This document shows positions 1-8,703 of a stretch of DNA of 64,000 bases, piece after piece (position 1 is the first letter of the stretch; the number at the start of each line of letters is the position of its first letter). The position numbers and the translations under genes are program-made. Below the pieces are notes generated by a model that did not search any database, was not told where the DNA came from, and saw only the letters and a list, made by a program, of their open reading frames with translations. Origin of the DNA: Acidobacteriota bacterium (lineage in GTDB: Bacteria; Acidobacteriota; Blastocatellia; Pyrinomonadales; Pyrinomonadaceae); contig JAHBSI010000001.1 in NCBI GenBank assembly GCA_019639195.1, positions 868,001 to 932,000 of the forward strand, read 5' to 3'.

Positions 1-504
1 CCGCCGCTCAGGGACAGGCGCGCCGAGATCCCGTCGATCGTGAATTATCACGTTGCAAAGTACTCCGAGCGATTCAATAAGACCGGCATAACGTTCACGC
101 CCCAAACGATCGATATGCTTATGGTCTCCGATTGGGAAGGCAATGTGCGCGAACTTTGCAACGAAATACAGAGGATCGTTGCAAGGGCCGAATCCAATGA
201 CATCATCACGCCCGAGCATTTGTCGCCCGATCTGAAGCGTTCGGCAAAGCCGCTCACCCCTTTTGGCGGCAAGCCTCAGGCCCCGCGGCCGATCGTCTCG
301 TTCAACTCAACGATCTCGCCTTTCGCAAATCTTGGTCAGGGAACGACGTTGGATCAGGCCGTTTCGGAGCTCGAGATGTCGCTCATTCGGGACGCGCTTT
401 CAAGGAATAATTGGAATATTTCGCGCGTCGCCGCAGAGCTTGGCCTTACCCGTCGGGGACTCTACCTAAAACTCGCAAGATACGGCATTGAGAAGGCCGC
501 GTGA
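1..504 (+). CDS. Sigma-54-dependent transcriptional activator, C-terminal part
   Basis: The window opens inside this gene; the frame is open from base 1 and 167 residues are visible. They start with PPLRDRRAEIP, which matches the end of the AAA+ sigma-54 interaction domain, followed by the typical WEGNVREL motif near residue 50. After a Pro-rich linker the last 40 residues form a Fis-type helix-turn-helix (ISRVAAELGLTRRGLYLKL). The protein would use ATP to open sigma-54 RNA polymerase promoters. Its sensory N-terminus, and so its signal, lies outside the window. A cysteine desulfurase gene converges on it 8 bases downstream. Confidence 0.93.
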   Translation, partial: PPLRDRRAEIPSIVNYHVAKYSERFNKTGITFTPQTIDMLMVSDWEGNVRELCNEIQRIVARAESNDIITPEHLSPDLKRSAKPLTPFGGKPQAPRPIVSFNSTISPFANLGQGTTLDQAVSELEMSLIRDALSRNNWNISRVAAELGLTRRGLYLKLARYGIEKAA

Positions 505-512
505 GCATCTGA

Positions 513-1664
513 CTATCCCGCCGTTGCGTGACTGCGGAGGGACGTCACGATCTCTTTTGTCCGCGAGATCACCGTATCGATCTCATCGGCGGTAGTGTGG
601 CGTCCTAGTGAGAATCTGATCGATCCCATAGCAAATGAAAAAGGCACATGCATCGCCTCGAGCACGGAGCTCGCCGCATGGTCTTTTGTGTGACACGCCG
701 AGCCGGTCGAAACACATATCCCAAGTTCATCAAGGCGGTGCATTATCATCTCGCCATTTGTGTGTTCGAATGAGATATTCGCCGTATTCGGCAGACGTTT
801 GCCCGCTTCCCTCGAGCCGTTTACACGAGTTGAGGGCAGTTCCAAAAGGGCGTTCTCCAAACGATCACGGAGTAAGGCCGTATGACTTGTCGTATCAAGT
901 CCGGCAGCGATATTTGCCGCAACACCGAGGCCTACGATCTGATGCGTTGGTGGTGTGCCTGCCCGGCGGCCCATTTCCTGCCCGCCGCCGATCATGGATG
1001 GCGGCAGCTTGACACCATCGCGGATGAACAAGGCACCAACACCTTTCGGGCCATAGAATTTGTGGGCAGAGATCGAGAGCAGATCGACCTCAGTGCCTTT
1101 AAGAGAAAATGGGATCTTTCCCGCGGCATTTACCGCGTCAACGTGGAAGACCGCATCACTGGTTTCCTTCACAATTCGAGCGGCCTCGATAACGGGAAAG
1201 ATCATTCCCGTCTCGTTATTTGCGAGCATCATCGAGACGATCGCGGTCTCCGGCGAAATGCTTCGGCGAAGGTCGTCGAGATCGAGTTCGCCGTTTTCGT
1301 CAACATTCAGCCGAGAAACAACCACTTTTCCGTCCGCCTCGAGATTTGAGCAAAGCTTTGCGACGTTCGCATGCTCAACAGGTGTTGTGACAATGTGCCG
1401 TCTGCTGCCTGAATTTGCAAGCGTGCCGAGGATCGACCAATTATTCCCTTCGGTTCCGCCTGAGGTGAACACGATCTCATTGGCCGAATCAGCCCCAAGA
1501 AACGCCGCCACGGATTCGCGTGCATCCTCGATCGCGGCCGCGGAACGCTGTCCCGCAGAGTGCGCAGATGTCGAGTTTGCAAACTCCTCATTAAAAAATG
1601 GCAGCATAGCGGCCAAAACTTCGGGGTCAACTGGCGTGGTTGCGTTATAATCGAGATATATCAT
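513..1664 (-). CDS. Cysteine desulfurase (IscS/NifS family)
   Basis: This PLP enzyme takes sulfur from cysteine as a persulfide for Fe-S clusters or tRNA thiolation. The 383 residues fit a class I desulfurase. Visible marks are FTSGGTEGNN (residues 67-75), HVDAVNAAG (174-182), the PLP lysine K202 in SAHKFYGPKG, and the persulfide cysteine C324 in STGSACHT. Asn179 stands where IscS has a PLP-contacting Gln (HVDATQ), a small but unusual change. No iscU, iscR or thiI is adjacent, so its acceptor is unknown. It is divergent from the FHA-cyclase gene, with about 78 bases between. Confidence 0.93.
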   Translation of the reverse strand: MIYLDYNATTPVDPEVLAAMLPFFNEEFANSTSAHSAGQRSAAAIEDARESVAAFLGADSANEIVFTSGGTEGNNWSILGTLANSGSRRHIVTTPVEHANVAKLCSNLEADGKVVVSRLNVDENGELDLDDLRRSISPETAIVSMMLANNETGMIFPVIEAARIVKETSDAVFHVDAVNAAGKIPFSLKGTEVDLLSISAHKFYGPKGVGALFIRDGVKLPPSMIGGGQEMGRRAGTPPTHQIVGLGVAANIAAGLDTTSHTALLRDRLENALLELPSTRVNGSREAGKRLPNTANISFEHTNGEMIMHRLDELGICVSTGSACHTKDHAASSVLEAMHVPFSFAMGSIRFSLGRHTTADEIDTVISRTKEIVTSLRSHATAG

Positions 1665-1742
1665 AGTAAGCAGGTGCGAGTCGGAGGGGAGCGAACTCTC
1701 AATTTATCATTCGGCCCTGTTGGTTTACAATCTTCAACTGCC

Positions 1743-3491
1743 TTGAACGCCATACTTTCCATAACTGAACCGAACGGCCGTGTATTTGAATACGGCATTG
1801 TGCCTAATCGCCAGTTCACGATCGGCCGTGCAAAAGATAACGATATTGTTCTGAATGACCGTCGCGTTTCGCGGCGTCACGCCTATATCGATTCTTCGAC
1901 CGGCTATCGTCTGATCGATGGCTACATCGAGGATGGACGCCTGATCCGCAGCGTGAATCACGTTTTTGTGAACGGCGCAGCCGCGGTCGAAACTCAACTG
2001 GCTGACGGTGACGAGATCACGATAGGCGAATCAAAGCTCGCGTTCCGGTTCGTCGGGCTCGAACGAAAGGCCGCCCCGGTGGAACCGCCTTTGTCGGTTC
2101 CAATGCCGTCGCAGTTTGTGGCACCGCCGACGCCGACGGCCTTTAGTTCAGACGCAACGCATGCGGTCGCTCCGGTCGGGATCCGATACGACGACGCACC
2201 GCTCGGTCACACGATGATGGAGATCTCGGCCCGCGAGATCATTGGCCGCCAGTCACATCTTTCGGTTGAAACGACGCCGGCAACTGCCGAGGAAATTAAG
2301 GCACTTCGAAGAAAGGCCCGCAATCTGGAACTGCTGTATGAAATGAGCAAGACGCTCGGCCGTGTCTTTGACCTCGAAGCGATCTTTGACAAGGCAACGG
2401 AGCTCATCTTTCGCGGAACGCCCGCGGACCGCGTCGTTGCCTTGCTCGCGGACGAGACACCTGACGGCAAGATCCTTGAATACAGCCTTGTTCAGGTCGC
2501 AGCAAAGGTGCGCGACACCTCGGTCGCGCAATCGAGTGAAAAACTCACCGTAAGCAGAACCATTACGAACAAAGTGATGCACGAGAAGGTGGCATTGCTT
2601 TCGCAGGACGCTCGGACAGATGAGATGTTTCGCAATGCCGAGTCGATCGTTTCGCAGGGCGTACGCTCGACCATCTGCGCGCCGCTCATCACAGAATCAA
2701 ATGTTCACGGCGTGCTTTATGCCGACCGTCTTGATCCGTTCGCGGCGTTTTCGCCCGATCATCTCGAACTCATCAGCGCCGTCGCCGCGCAGACCGCCGT
2801 TACCGTCGAAACGGTCAAATCCCACAAACGGCTTGCCCGTGAGGAAGTTGCTCGTGCAAACTACGGCCGCTTTATGCCCGAATACGTCGTCCGACAGCTT
2901 CTGAACGACCCACAAAGCTTTCGGCTTGGCGGTGTGAATCAACTGGTGACCGTTCTTTTTGCGGACATTCGCGGATTTACGGCCCTTTCGGAGCGTGAAA
3001 AACCGGAGCGGATCGTGAACCTGCTCAATCGCTATTTCTCCGCGATGTCAGAGGTGATCTTTGCCCACGGCGGAACGCTCGATAAATATATCGGTGACGG
3101 CCTGATGGCGCTTTTTGGTGCTCCGACGGCAACACCTGTCGATGCCGTCAATGCTGTGAAGGCCGCCGTTGCTATGCAGAAGCGGACGATACAGCTTAAT
3201 GCCGAGAACCAGGCAGAGGGCTTTCCATCGATATCGATCGGCATCGGCCTGCATACGGGCGAGGCGACGGTCGGATACGTCGGCTCGGATAAACGCTCGG
3301 AATACACAGCGATCGGCGATACAGTGAATCTTGCCGCAAGGCTCGAATCGAACTCAACGGGCGGCCAGATACTATTGAGCCACGCATCTGCCGCGGCGGC
3401 CGGCGGCGTTTTTCCGGTCATTCCCCGCGAACCTCTGATCGTAAAGAATCGCGTTCAACCTGTTGAATTATTTGAGCTTCGATGGAGTTAA
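1743..3491 (+). CDS. FHA-GAF adenylate/guanylate cyclase (class III)
   Basis: The predicted protein of about 582 residues combines an N-terminal FHA phosphothreonine-binding domain (about 1-95, with GRAKDNDIVLNDRRVSRRH), a linker, a GAF domain (about 185-350) and a class III nucleotide cyclase domain (about 385-575). In the cyclase part the metal-binding aspartates appear in FADIRGFT and DKYIGDGLMALFG, and the transition-state Asn-Arg pair in VNLAARLE. It should make cAMP or cGMP in response to a GAF ligand and to phosphoprotein binding. The start is uncertain: I chose the TTG just before the FHA fold; an in-frame GTG lies at 1674. mreB follows 78 bases later on the same strand. Confidence 0.88.
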   Translation: MNAILSITEPNGRVFEYGIVPNRQFTIGRAKDNDIVLNDRRVSRRHAYIDSSTGYRLIDGYIEDGRLIRSVNHVFVNGAAAVETQLADGDEITIGESKLAFRFVGLERKAAPVEPPLSVPMPSQFVAPPTPTAFSSDATHAVAPVGIRYDDAPLGHTMMEISAREIIGRQSHLSVETTPATAEEIKALRRKARNLELLYEMSKTLGRVFDLEAIFDKATELIFRGTPADRVVALLADETPDGKILEYSLVQVAAKVRDTSVAQSSEKLTVSRTITNKVMHEKVALLSQDARTDEMFRNAESIVSQGVRSTICAPLITESNVHGVLYADRLDPFAAFSPDHLELISAVAAQTAVTVETVKSHKRLAREEVARANYGRFMPEYVVRQLLNDPQSFRLGGVNQLVTVLFADIRGFTALSEREKPERIVNLLNRYFSAMSEVIFAHGGTLDKYIGDGLMALFGAPTATPVDAVNAVKAAVAMQKRTIQLNAENQAEGFPSISIGIGLHTGEATVGYVGSDKRSEYTAIGDTVNLAARLESNSTGGQILLSHASAAAAGGVFPVIPREPLIVKNRVQPVELFELRWS

Positions 3492-3498
3492 ATTTTTC

Positions 3499-3527
3499 TG
3501 TTCTCTACGGGCCAAAGATATTATAAT
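3499..3527 (+). promoter_or_regulatory. Candidate promoter of mreB
   Basis: A perfect TATAAT lies at 3522-3527, about 43 bases before the mreB start. The -35 region (TGTTCT at 3499-3504, 17-base spacer) is weak. This would give mreB its own transcript separate from the cyclase gene. Confidence 0.4.
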
Positions 3528-3569
3528 TGACCTAACAGGACCAAAATCTAAAGAATTCAGCAGTACCCT

Positions 3570-4637
3570 ATGCTTTCGTCACTAAAAAAGCTTGTTACCG
3601 ATTCGATGGCCATCGATCTCGGGACGGCAAACAGCCTGATCGCCGTTAAAGGCCGTGGTGTTGTCGTTGATGAACCTTCTCTTGTTGCCATTAACGAGAG
3701 GACCGAAGAGATCGTTGCTTTCGGCCAGGAAGCCGCCGATATGAGCGGCCGAGAAGGCCGCGACATCACCGTTATCGCACCGCTGACCGGCGGCGTCGTC
3801 GGTGATTTCGAACGGACGAAAAAGATGCTTGCGCACTTTGTAAAGAAGGCCAAGACCGGCGGCTCGAATATCTCGATCTCCGCGATAATGAGCATGGTGT
3901 CGGACGTTACACAGGTCGAGCAGCGAGCGCTTCACAATGCGGCGGATGATGCCGGCATCGGTAAGGTATTTATGGTCGAGGAAGGCCTGGCAGCCGCCTT
4001 CGGCGCAGGTGTTCTGCCGTCAGATAAACGTGCGTCCGCGATAGTTGATTTCGGTGCGGGCACGACGACCATTGCGGTCGTCGCAAAAGGCTCTGTTGTA
4101 CATTCGAGCTCCGAACGGTTCGGCAGCAATTCGATCTCCGAAGGCATCGCTACGCACCTACGACGCCATCGCGGCATTCAGGTCGGCGTCGAGACGACCG
4201 AGATGCTGAAAACATCGTTCGTTTCGACCTATCTGCCGGACGATATAAGCAAGACGACCGAAGTGCGCGGACGCGATATTCAGACGGGCAGCCCGGCGGC
4301 GGTCGAGGTTACGACCGGCGAGCTTTATCCCGTCGTTGAAGGCATCGTGAGACGCGCCGCCCAGCTCGTAAAAGACACGCTCACCGAACTGCGGCCCGAG
4401 GTCGCCGCTGATATCTATGATCGCGGTGTGATCCTTACAGGCGGCGGTGCCCTTCTCGAAGGCATCGAGCCATATATGCGGAATTACATCAATCTTGCCG
4501 TCACGATCGCCGACGAACCGCGTTTCGCCGTCGTCAACGGACTTGTCAAGATGTTCGATGATGAGAAACTGCTCGAACGCGTCTCGCGCAACGACCTTAA
4601 CTTCCTGCAGAACGCCGAAGTGACGTTCGAGGTTTAG
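3570..4637 (+). CDS. mreB: MreB-like rod shape actin homologue
   Basis: This is an actin-fold ATPase that forms membrane-bound filaments guiding wall synthesis. The 355 residues contain the phosphate-1 motif IDLGTANSLIAVKG (about 15-28), the VEEGLAAAFGAG helix, the phosphate-2 region VDFGAGTTTIAVV and the adenosine motif LTGGGALLEGIE. It is divergent: MreB normally has GGGTTE and a C-terminal VARGGG-type segment, here GAGTTT and RFAVVNGLV. mreC, mreD and pbp2, the usual partners, are absent; a convergent vapC overlaps its last 4 bases. It may be a second MreB paralogue rather than the main one. Confidence 0.85.
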   Translation: MLSSLKKLVTDSMAIDLGTANSLIAVKGRGVVVDEPSLVAINERTEEIVAFGQEAADMSGREGRDITVIAPLTGGVVGDFERTKKMLAHFVKKAKTGGSNISISAIMSMVSDVTQVEQRALHNAADDAGIGKVFMVEEGLAAAFGAGVLPSDKRASAIVDFGAGTTTIAVVAKGSVVHSSSERFGSNSISEGIATHLRRHRGIQVGVETTEMLKTSFVSTYLPDDISKTTEVRGRDIQTGSPAAVEVTTGELYPVVEGIVRRAAQLVKDTLTELRPEVAADIYDRGVILTGGGALLEGIEPYMRNYINLAVTIADEPRFAVVNGLVKMFDDEKLLERVSRNDLNFLQNAEVTFEV

Positions 4638-5059
4638 TTCAACGCTATATCACCGATCCATTTCAAATTGCCGGCGAGCTCTGTGTCCTTAAGTGCGTTA
4701 TAGAAGCGTTCGTCGGCCGTCACCATCTCACACGAGAGCGAGACCGCAAGCGCGAGGTAGATCCAATCGTAAACGGTTTGCCCGGTCGAGCTTGCGCCGA
4801 GAAATGCCGATCGCAGCAGCCTGCGATGGCTGTGAATCGTTAGCGTGGACCTTTGATGAACTTCAACGATCTCATTGCCCTCCGAAGAGGTCAGTTCACC
4901 GCGACGAACTTTCTTCCAGATAATATTTGCAAACTCCGGTAGTAAAAGTTCCGGTACGTGCAGTCGATTCGCGGTTGAAAGCAGGCAAGAGGCCTCGCGC
5001 TCAAAGATCTCGGGAATATACCATTTCACTGCGACGCTTGCGTCGATGACATATCTCAC
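4634..5059 (-). CDS. vapC: VapC-type PIN-domain toxin
   Basis: This PIN-domain ribonuclease is the likely toxin of a type II module. Its 141 residues show the four acidic residues expected of the metal site: D6 (VIDAS), E42 (LPEFAN), D98 (VYDWIY) and D116 (TADERF). The start is GTG, overlapping the antitoxin stop as GTGA, so translation should be coupled. The stop overlaps the convergent mreB stop by 4 bases. VapC enzymes usually cut tRNA or rRNA; the target here cannot be read from sequence. Confidence 0.87.
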   Translation of the reverse strand: MRYVIDASVAVKWYIPEIFEREASCLLSTANRLHVPELLLPEFANIIWKKVRRGELTSSEGNEIVEVHQRSTLTIHSHRRLLRSAFLGASSTGQTVYDWIYLALAVSLSCEMVTADERFYNALKDTELAGNLKWIGDIALN

Positions 5060-5292
5060 CGGTCGCGATCCTCGCGCAAGATGTCGGCGCTGTCTGAAAA
5101 CGAACGGCCGGTCCGGCGAAGGCTCTCTTTTATCCTCTCGGCCGTCGCTTTGTCGGACAGTGTAGTTTCGTTTGCGATAGAACGAAACACTTCCGTGAGC
5201 TCACCTTGCAGCGAACGCTGGTTCTGCCTGGCCCTCGCTTTCAGCTTCACCAAGATCTTTGCATCAACTTTCCTTACTAGTATATCGGGCAT
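5056..5292 (-). CDS. vapB: VapB/FitA-like ribbon-helix-helix antitoxin
   Basis: A 78-residue protein whose N-terminus MPDILVRKVDAKILVKLK followed by RARQNQRSLQGEL fits the FitA-like ribbon-helix-helix fold: a short DNA-binding strand, then two helices. The C-terminal acidic/basic tail (SADILREDRDR) would wrap VapC. I chose the ATG at 5292; a GTG at 5301 would add three residues. It is the first gene of the pair and overlaps vapC by 4 bases. A perfect palindrome just upstream (5304-5320) is the likely operator for autorepression. Confidence 0.85.
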   Translation of the reverse strand: MPDILVRKVDAKILVKLKARARQNQRSLQGELTEVFRSIANETTLSDKATAERIKESLRRTGRSFSDSADILREDRDR

Positions 5293-5303
5293 AGCTGTCA
5301 CTT

Positions 5304-5320
5304 GCTATCAGAATGATAGC
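5304..5320 (-). promoter_or_regulatory. Palindromic operator of vapBC (first module)
   Basis: GCTATCA-N3-TGATAGC is a perfect inverted repeat 11 bases before the vapB ATG. Upstream on the minus strand, TTGACC (5347-5352) with CAATAT 18 bases on is a modest promoter, so the palindrome lies between -10 and start codon, as expected for an autoregulated antitoxin. Confidence 0.65.
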
Positions 5321-5397
5321 ACATATTGATACCGATCTGTGCAAGCGGTCAAATTGTACAAGGAATGTTCGATTGGAATTAGGGGACGTTTGAGGGG

Positions 5398-5485
5398 TGG
5401 TGCCGGAGGTCGGACTCGAACCGACATGGGCGTTAAGCCCGCCAGATTTTGAGTCTGGTGCGTATACCAATTTCGCCACTCCGGC
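5398..5485 (-). tRNA. tRNA-Leu (anticodon CAA)
   Basis: Class II tRNA read on the minus strand. The acceptor stem GCCGGAG pairs with CTCCGGC, the anticodon stem is CCAGA/TCTGG around loop CTCAAAA, so the anticodon is CAA for codon TTG. A variable arm of the kind typical for Leu follows, then the T arm GTCGGTTCGAGTCCGAC. Discriminator A and an encoded CCA are at 5401 and 5400-5398. Confidence 0.96.
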
Positions 5486-5548
5486 AAAGGAGTGCTGGAT
5501 TGCCTTCACAACTCTGCTCGCTCGTAAAACCAGCGGCAAAAGTGCGAA

Positions 5549-6262
5549 CTAAAATAATAGACTCGGCTGTTCCGGATGGTCAACTTCGTCCGGCGAAGAA
5601 TCGTCCGTGGGAGTCGCCGCGACCTCGGAACGGAGCTTTGGCGGCTCAGCGACCTCCTTGGCGTGCGTGACTTCGTTTGGGAGAGGCTGCAGCATCGGCC
5701 TTAGCTCTTCAAAAGGTGTTTTTGGGTCGAGCCAGCGGTCATAATCCTCAATGCGAATGACGACGGCTTGGCGCTGTTTCGTATTGTGGATCTCACGGAA
5801 GACGTCGTTCGGCGTGGTCGTCAAGATAGCGGTCGAGCGCCGCGTCTCGCCCTTTATTTCACAATCCCTCGCTATACCGGCGAGTGCAAAGAGCGGCGTG
5901 TCAAAGGCGATCTCGTAACGAGCCTTCGAACCGTTCGCACGGAGTTGCCATTCGTAGATCGCGGTTGCCGGGATAAGCACTCGGTCATTCTTGAACGCGT
6001 CGCGAAACATTGAGACCTTCGTTATCGTCTCGCTGCGTGCATTGATCGCGTTCGTTACTTTTCCGTCAAATGTGCGGTCGCGGATCGTCCACCAGAGGTC
6101 TTCCGGTATGTGGTGTTTGTTGATCGCGAGAATCGGCTCACCCGGGAAGACCTCTCGGTCGAAGCGGTACCCATGTTCATCGAAATATTCGAGCCCGTCA
6201 ACGAGCTCGAAATGTTGAATGATCTCGGCACTCAGTGCCTTGAGGAGATAACGTCCGCACAC
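5549..6262 (-). CDS. yedK: SRAP-domain protein, abasic-site shielding (YedK/HMCES family)
   Basis: Family members bind abasic sites in single-stranded DNA through a thiazolidine link made by the N-terminal cysteine. The 237-residue protein starts MCGRY, so C2 becomes N-terminal after Met removal; the start is GTG and is fixed by this requirement. Other active-site residues are visible as N74 and R76 (NARSET), E104 (IYEWQ) and H159 (REIHN). The family motif after this His is usually HDRMPV; here HNTKQRQAV. The last 45 residues are an acidic, Pro-rich tail. It lies between tRNA-Leu and lepA on the same strand, 9 bases after lepA. Confidence 0.92.
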   Translation of the reverse strand: MCGRYLLKALSAEIIQHFELVDGLEYFDEHGYRFDREVFPGEPILAINKHHIPEDLWWTIRDRTFDGKVTNAINARSETITKVSMFRDAFKNDRVLIPATAIYEWQLRANGSKARYEIAFDTPLFALAGIARDCEIKGETRRSTAILTTTPNDVFREIHNTKQRQAVVIRIEDYDRWLDPKTPFEELRPMLQPLPNEVTHAKEVAEPPKLRSEVAATPTDDSSPDEVDHPEQPSLLF

Positions 6263-6271
6263 AGTTCGATC

Positions 6272-8074
6272 CTAGCTCTCGCTTACCTTCAACACGGCGA
6301 GAAACGCCTCTTGCGGGATCTCGACGCGGCCGACCTTCTTCATTCGGCGTTTGCCTTCTTTCTGCTTTTCGAGGAGTTTTCGCTTACGCGAAATGTCGCC
6401 GCCGTAGCATTTAGCGATGACATTCTTGCCCATTGATTTCACGGTCTCGCGAGCAATAACCTTGTTGCCGATCGCGGCCTGAATTGGCACTTCGAAAAGC
6501 TGTCGCGGGATGAGCTCCTTCATCTTTGCCGCAAGGAGCCGGCCTTTCGCCGCCGCGGTATCGCTGTGCATAATGAGCGAAAGTGCATCTACAGGCTCTC
6601 CCGCGACGAGAATATCGAGCTTTACCAGTTTGCTCTCCTTGTAGCCCGACAGATGATAGTCGAGCGAAGCGTACCCACGAGAAACGCTCTTCAAACGGTC
6701 ATAAAAATCAAGCACGATCTCATTTAACGGCAGTTCATAAACGAGCATTACGCGGTCTTTTGTTACGTACTCGAACTTCCGCTGCACGCCGCGTTTTTCA
6801 TCAAGCAGCGGCAGAATTCCCCCAAGGAACGTGTCATTGGTGAGGATCGTGGCTTCGATCACCGGTTCTTCGATCTTTGTGGTGCGGCCGGGATCCGGCA
6901 TCTGCGATGGCGAATCGATCTCGTGCACTACGCCGTCTGTTGTCGTAACCCGATAACGCACGCCCGGAGCCGTCGTGATCAGATCGAGATTAAATTCCCG
7001 TTCAAGACGCTCCTGTATGATCTCCATATGCAGGAGGCCGAGGAATCCGCATCGAAAGCCGAATCCCAACGCAGTTGAGCTTTCCGGTTCGTAGAAGAAG
7101 GACGCGTCGTTAAGCCGGAGCTTGTCCATCGCGTCGCGCAGATCTTCGTATTGTGCAGACTCCGTTGGATAAAGCCCGGCGAAGACCATCGGTTTAACTT
7201 CCTGAAAGCCCGGGAATGGCTCCTTGGTGGGCTTTGCAGCGTCGGTGATCGTATCGCCGATCTGAACATCTGCGACCGTCTTGATCGAGGCAGTCAAAAA
7301 GCCGACCTCGCCGGGCCCGAGTTCCGCGATCGGCGTTGGCCGCGGACGGTTAACTCCAATCGTCTCAATAAGATACTCGCGTCCGGTATTAAAGAATCTG
7401 ATCTTTGTTCCCTTTTTGAGCGTCCCGTCGATCACGCGGAAAAGGACAATGACGCCTCGGTAGGAATCGTACCAACTGTCGAAGATCAGAGCCTTTAGCG
7501 GTGCATTCGGATCACCTTTTGGCGGAGGAATATCGCGAATGATCTCCTCGAGAATGTCATCAACGCCGACGCCTGTTTTTGCCGATGCGAGAACCGTATG
7601 CGAGGTGTCGAGGCCGATGATCGTCTCGATCTGCTCTTTTATCCTTTCGGGTTCGGCGGAAGGCAGGTCGATCTTGTTCAGGACGGGAACCAGTTCAAGG
7701 TCATTTTCGATCGCAAGATACGTGTTTGCAAGGGTTTGAGCCTCAACGCCCTGCGAAGCATCAACCACAAGCAATGCTCCTTCACATGCCGATAGCGAAC
7801 GCGAAACTTCGTAAGTAAAATCGACGTGTCCGGGCGTATCGATCAGGTTCAGGACGTAGTCTTTGCCGTCTTTCGCCTTGTAATCCAAACGGACGGCGTG
7901 TGCCTTGATCGTGATGCCGCGTTCGCGTTCGAGGTCCATATTGTCTAGCAACTGGTCCTCCATCTCACGCTCGGCCACGGCACCGGTCAATTGGAGAATG
8001 CGGTCGGCAAGCGTAGATTTCCCATGGTCGATATGGGCGATGATAGAAAAGTTGCGAATACGCGAAAGATCCAT
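6272..8074 (-). CDS. lepA: Elongation factor 4 (LepA), back-translocating GTPase
   Basis: LepA is a ribosome-bound GTPase that acts in initiation/assembly or back-translocation. The 600-residue length is that of the family. The start at 8074 gives [20 protein letters not shown], the normal LepA N-terminus; the frame is open further upstream but that extension is not LepA-like. G1 is [10 protein letters not shown]2 region RERGITI, G3 DTPGHVDF, G4 NKID. The C-terminal LepA-specific domain ends with the conserved [19 protein letters not shown] stretch. It is cotranscribed with yedK. Confidence 0.97.
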   Translation of the reverse strand: MDLSRIRNFSIIAHIDHGKSTLADRILQLTGAVAEREMEDQLLDNMDLERERGITIKAHAVRLDYKAKDGKDYVLNLIDTPGHVDFTYEVSRSLSACEGALLVVDASQGVEAQTLANTYLAIENDLELVPVLNKIDLPSAEPERIKEQIETIIGLDTSHTVLASAKTGVGVDDILEEIIRDIPPPKGDPNAPLKALIFDSWYDSYRGVIVLFRVIDGTLKKGTKIRFFNTGREYLIETIGVNRPRPTPIAELGPGEVGFLTASIKTVADVQIGDTITDAAKPTKEPFPGFQEVKPMVFAGLYPTESAQYEDLRDAMDKLRLNDASFFYEPESSTALGFGFRCGFLGLLHMEIIQERLEREFNLDLITTAPGVRYRVTTTDGVVHEIDSPSQMPDPGRTTKIEEPVIEATILTNDTFLGGILPLLDEKRGVQRKFEYVTKDRVMLVYELPLNEIVLDFYDRLKSVSRGYASLDYHLSGYKESKLVKLDILVAGEPVDALSLIMHSDTAAAKGRLLAAKMKELIPRQLFEVPIQAAIGNKVIARETVKSMGKNVIAKCYGGDISRKRKLLEKQKEGKRRMKKVGRVEIPQEAFLAVLKVSES

Positions 8075-8184
8075 TGCTAGAGCGCGAGACAAACGAGCAT
8101 TGTAGCAAATTGCTCGCAAAACTCCCGTCGAGAACGGCGTCAGGCCACGCCCGCAAAAATAAAATTGCCCTGAAACTTTTGTTT

Positions 8185-8215
8185 TTGTTATAGTTATGGT
8201 CAAAGACGGTATAAT
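8185..8215 (+). promoter_or_regulatory. Candidate promoter of the YtxH/DUF948 pair
   Basis: TTGTTA (8185-8190) and a perfect TATAAT (8210-8215) are 19 bases apart, about 48 bases before the ytxH-like start. Spacing is longer than ideal. Confidence 0.45.
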
Positions 8216-8262
8216 TAGGAGTGCCGACTGTCTAGCGAGCGGTCGGAGATAGAGGAGAAACG

Positions 8263-8703
8263 ATGAGACAAGAATACGAAAGAGAAGGCACAAGCGCTTC
8301 GACAAAATTGACGTATCTTTTGGTTGGCGGCGGCATTGGGGCGATACTTGCCCTGCTTTTTGCTCCGAAATCGGGCGAAGAACTCCGCGGAGACATCGCC
8401 GACGCGACCCGCAAAGGTATCGAAAAGAGCAAAGAGGCGGCTACGCAACTTCAAGCAAAGGCCGGCGAATATTACGAGACAGCTTCGGAGAAGGCTGGCG
8501 ACATTTATCACGCCGCACAGGAAAAAGCGGGAGAGCTCGGCGATAAGGCAAAAGCAGCCGCGGCCCGCACGACAAATCCGTTTACGGCAGCGATCGAAGC
8601 GGGAAAGGATGCTTATACGGCTGAAAAACGCCGCGGCGAGGCCAACGCAATTACCGAAGGCCGTGCAAGCTATCCGGTAGATAAGAAGGAAGACGGTAAG
8701 TAA
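8263..8703 (+). CDS. YtxH-domain membrane-anchored stress-type protein
   Basis: A 146-residue protein with one transmembrane segment near residues 15-34 ([20 protein letters not shown]) followed directly by the family signature APKSGEELR. The remainder is an Ala/Lys/Glu-rich amphipathic helix with 11-residue periodicity like LEA or apolipoprotein repeats. YtxH proteins are tied to general stress in Bacillus; the molecular role is unknown. A good ribosome site (AGGAG) precedes the ATG. The stop overlaps the next start as TAATG, so the two membrane proteins are likely made together. Confidence 0.8.
   Translation: MRQEYEREGTSASTKLTYLLVGGGIGAILALLFAPKSGEELRGDIADATRKGIEKSKEAATQLQAKAGEYYETASEKAGDIYHAAQEKAGELGDKAKAAAARTTNPFTAAIEAGKDAYTAEKRRGEANAITEGRASYPVDKKEDGK

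Noticed and set aside
8075..8305. 77-codon N-terminal extension of LepA
   Set aside because: The LepA family begins at MDLSRIRNF; the extension crosses the promoter region of the divergent gene.
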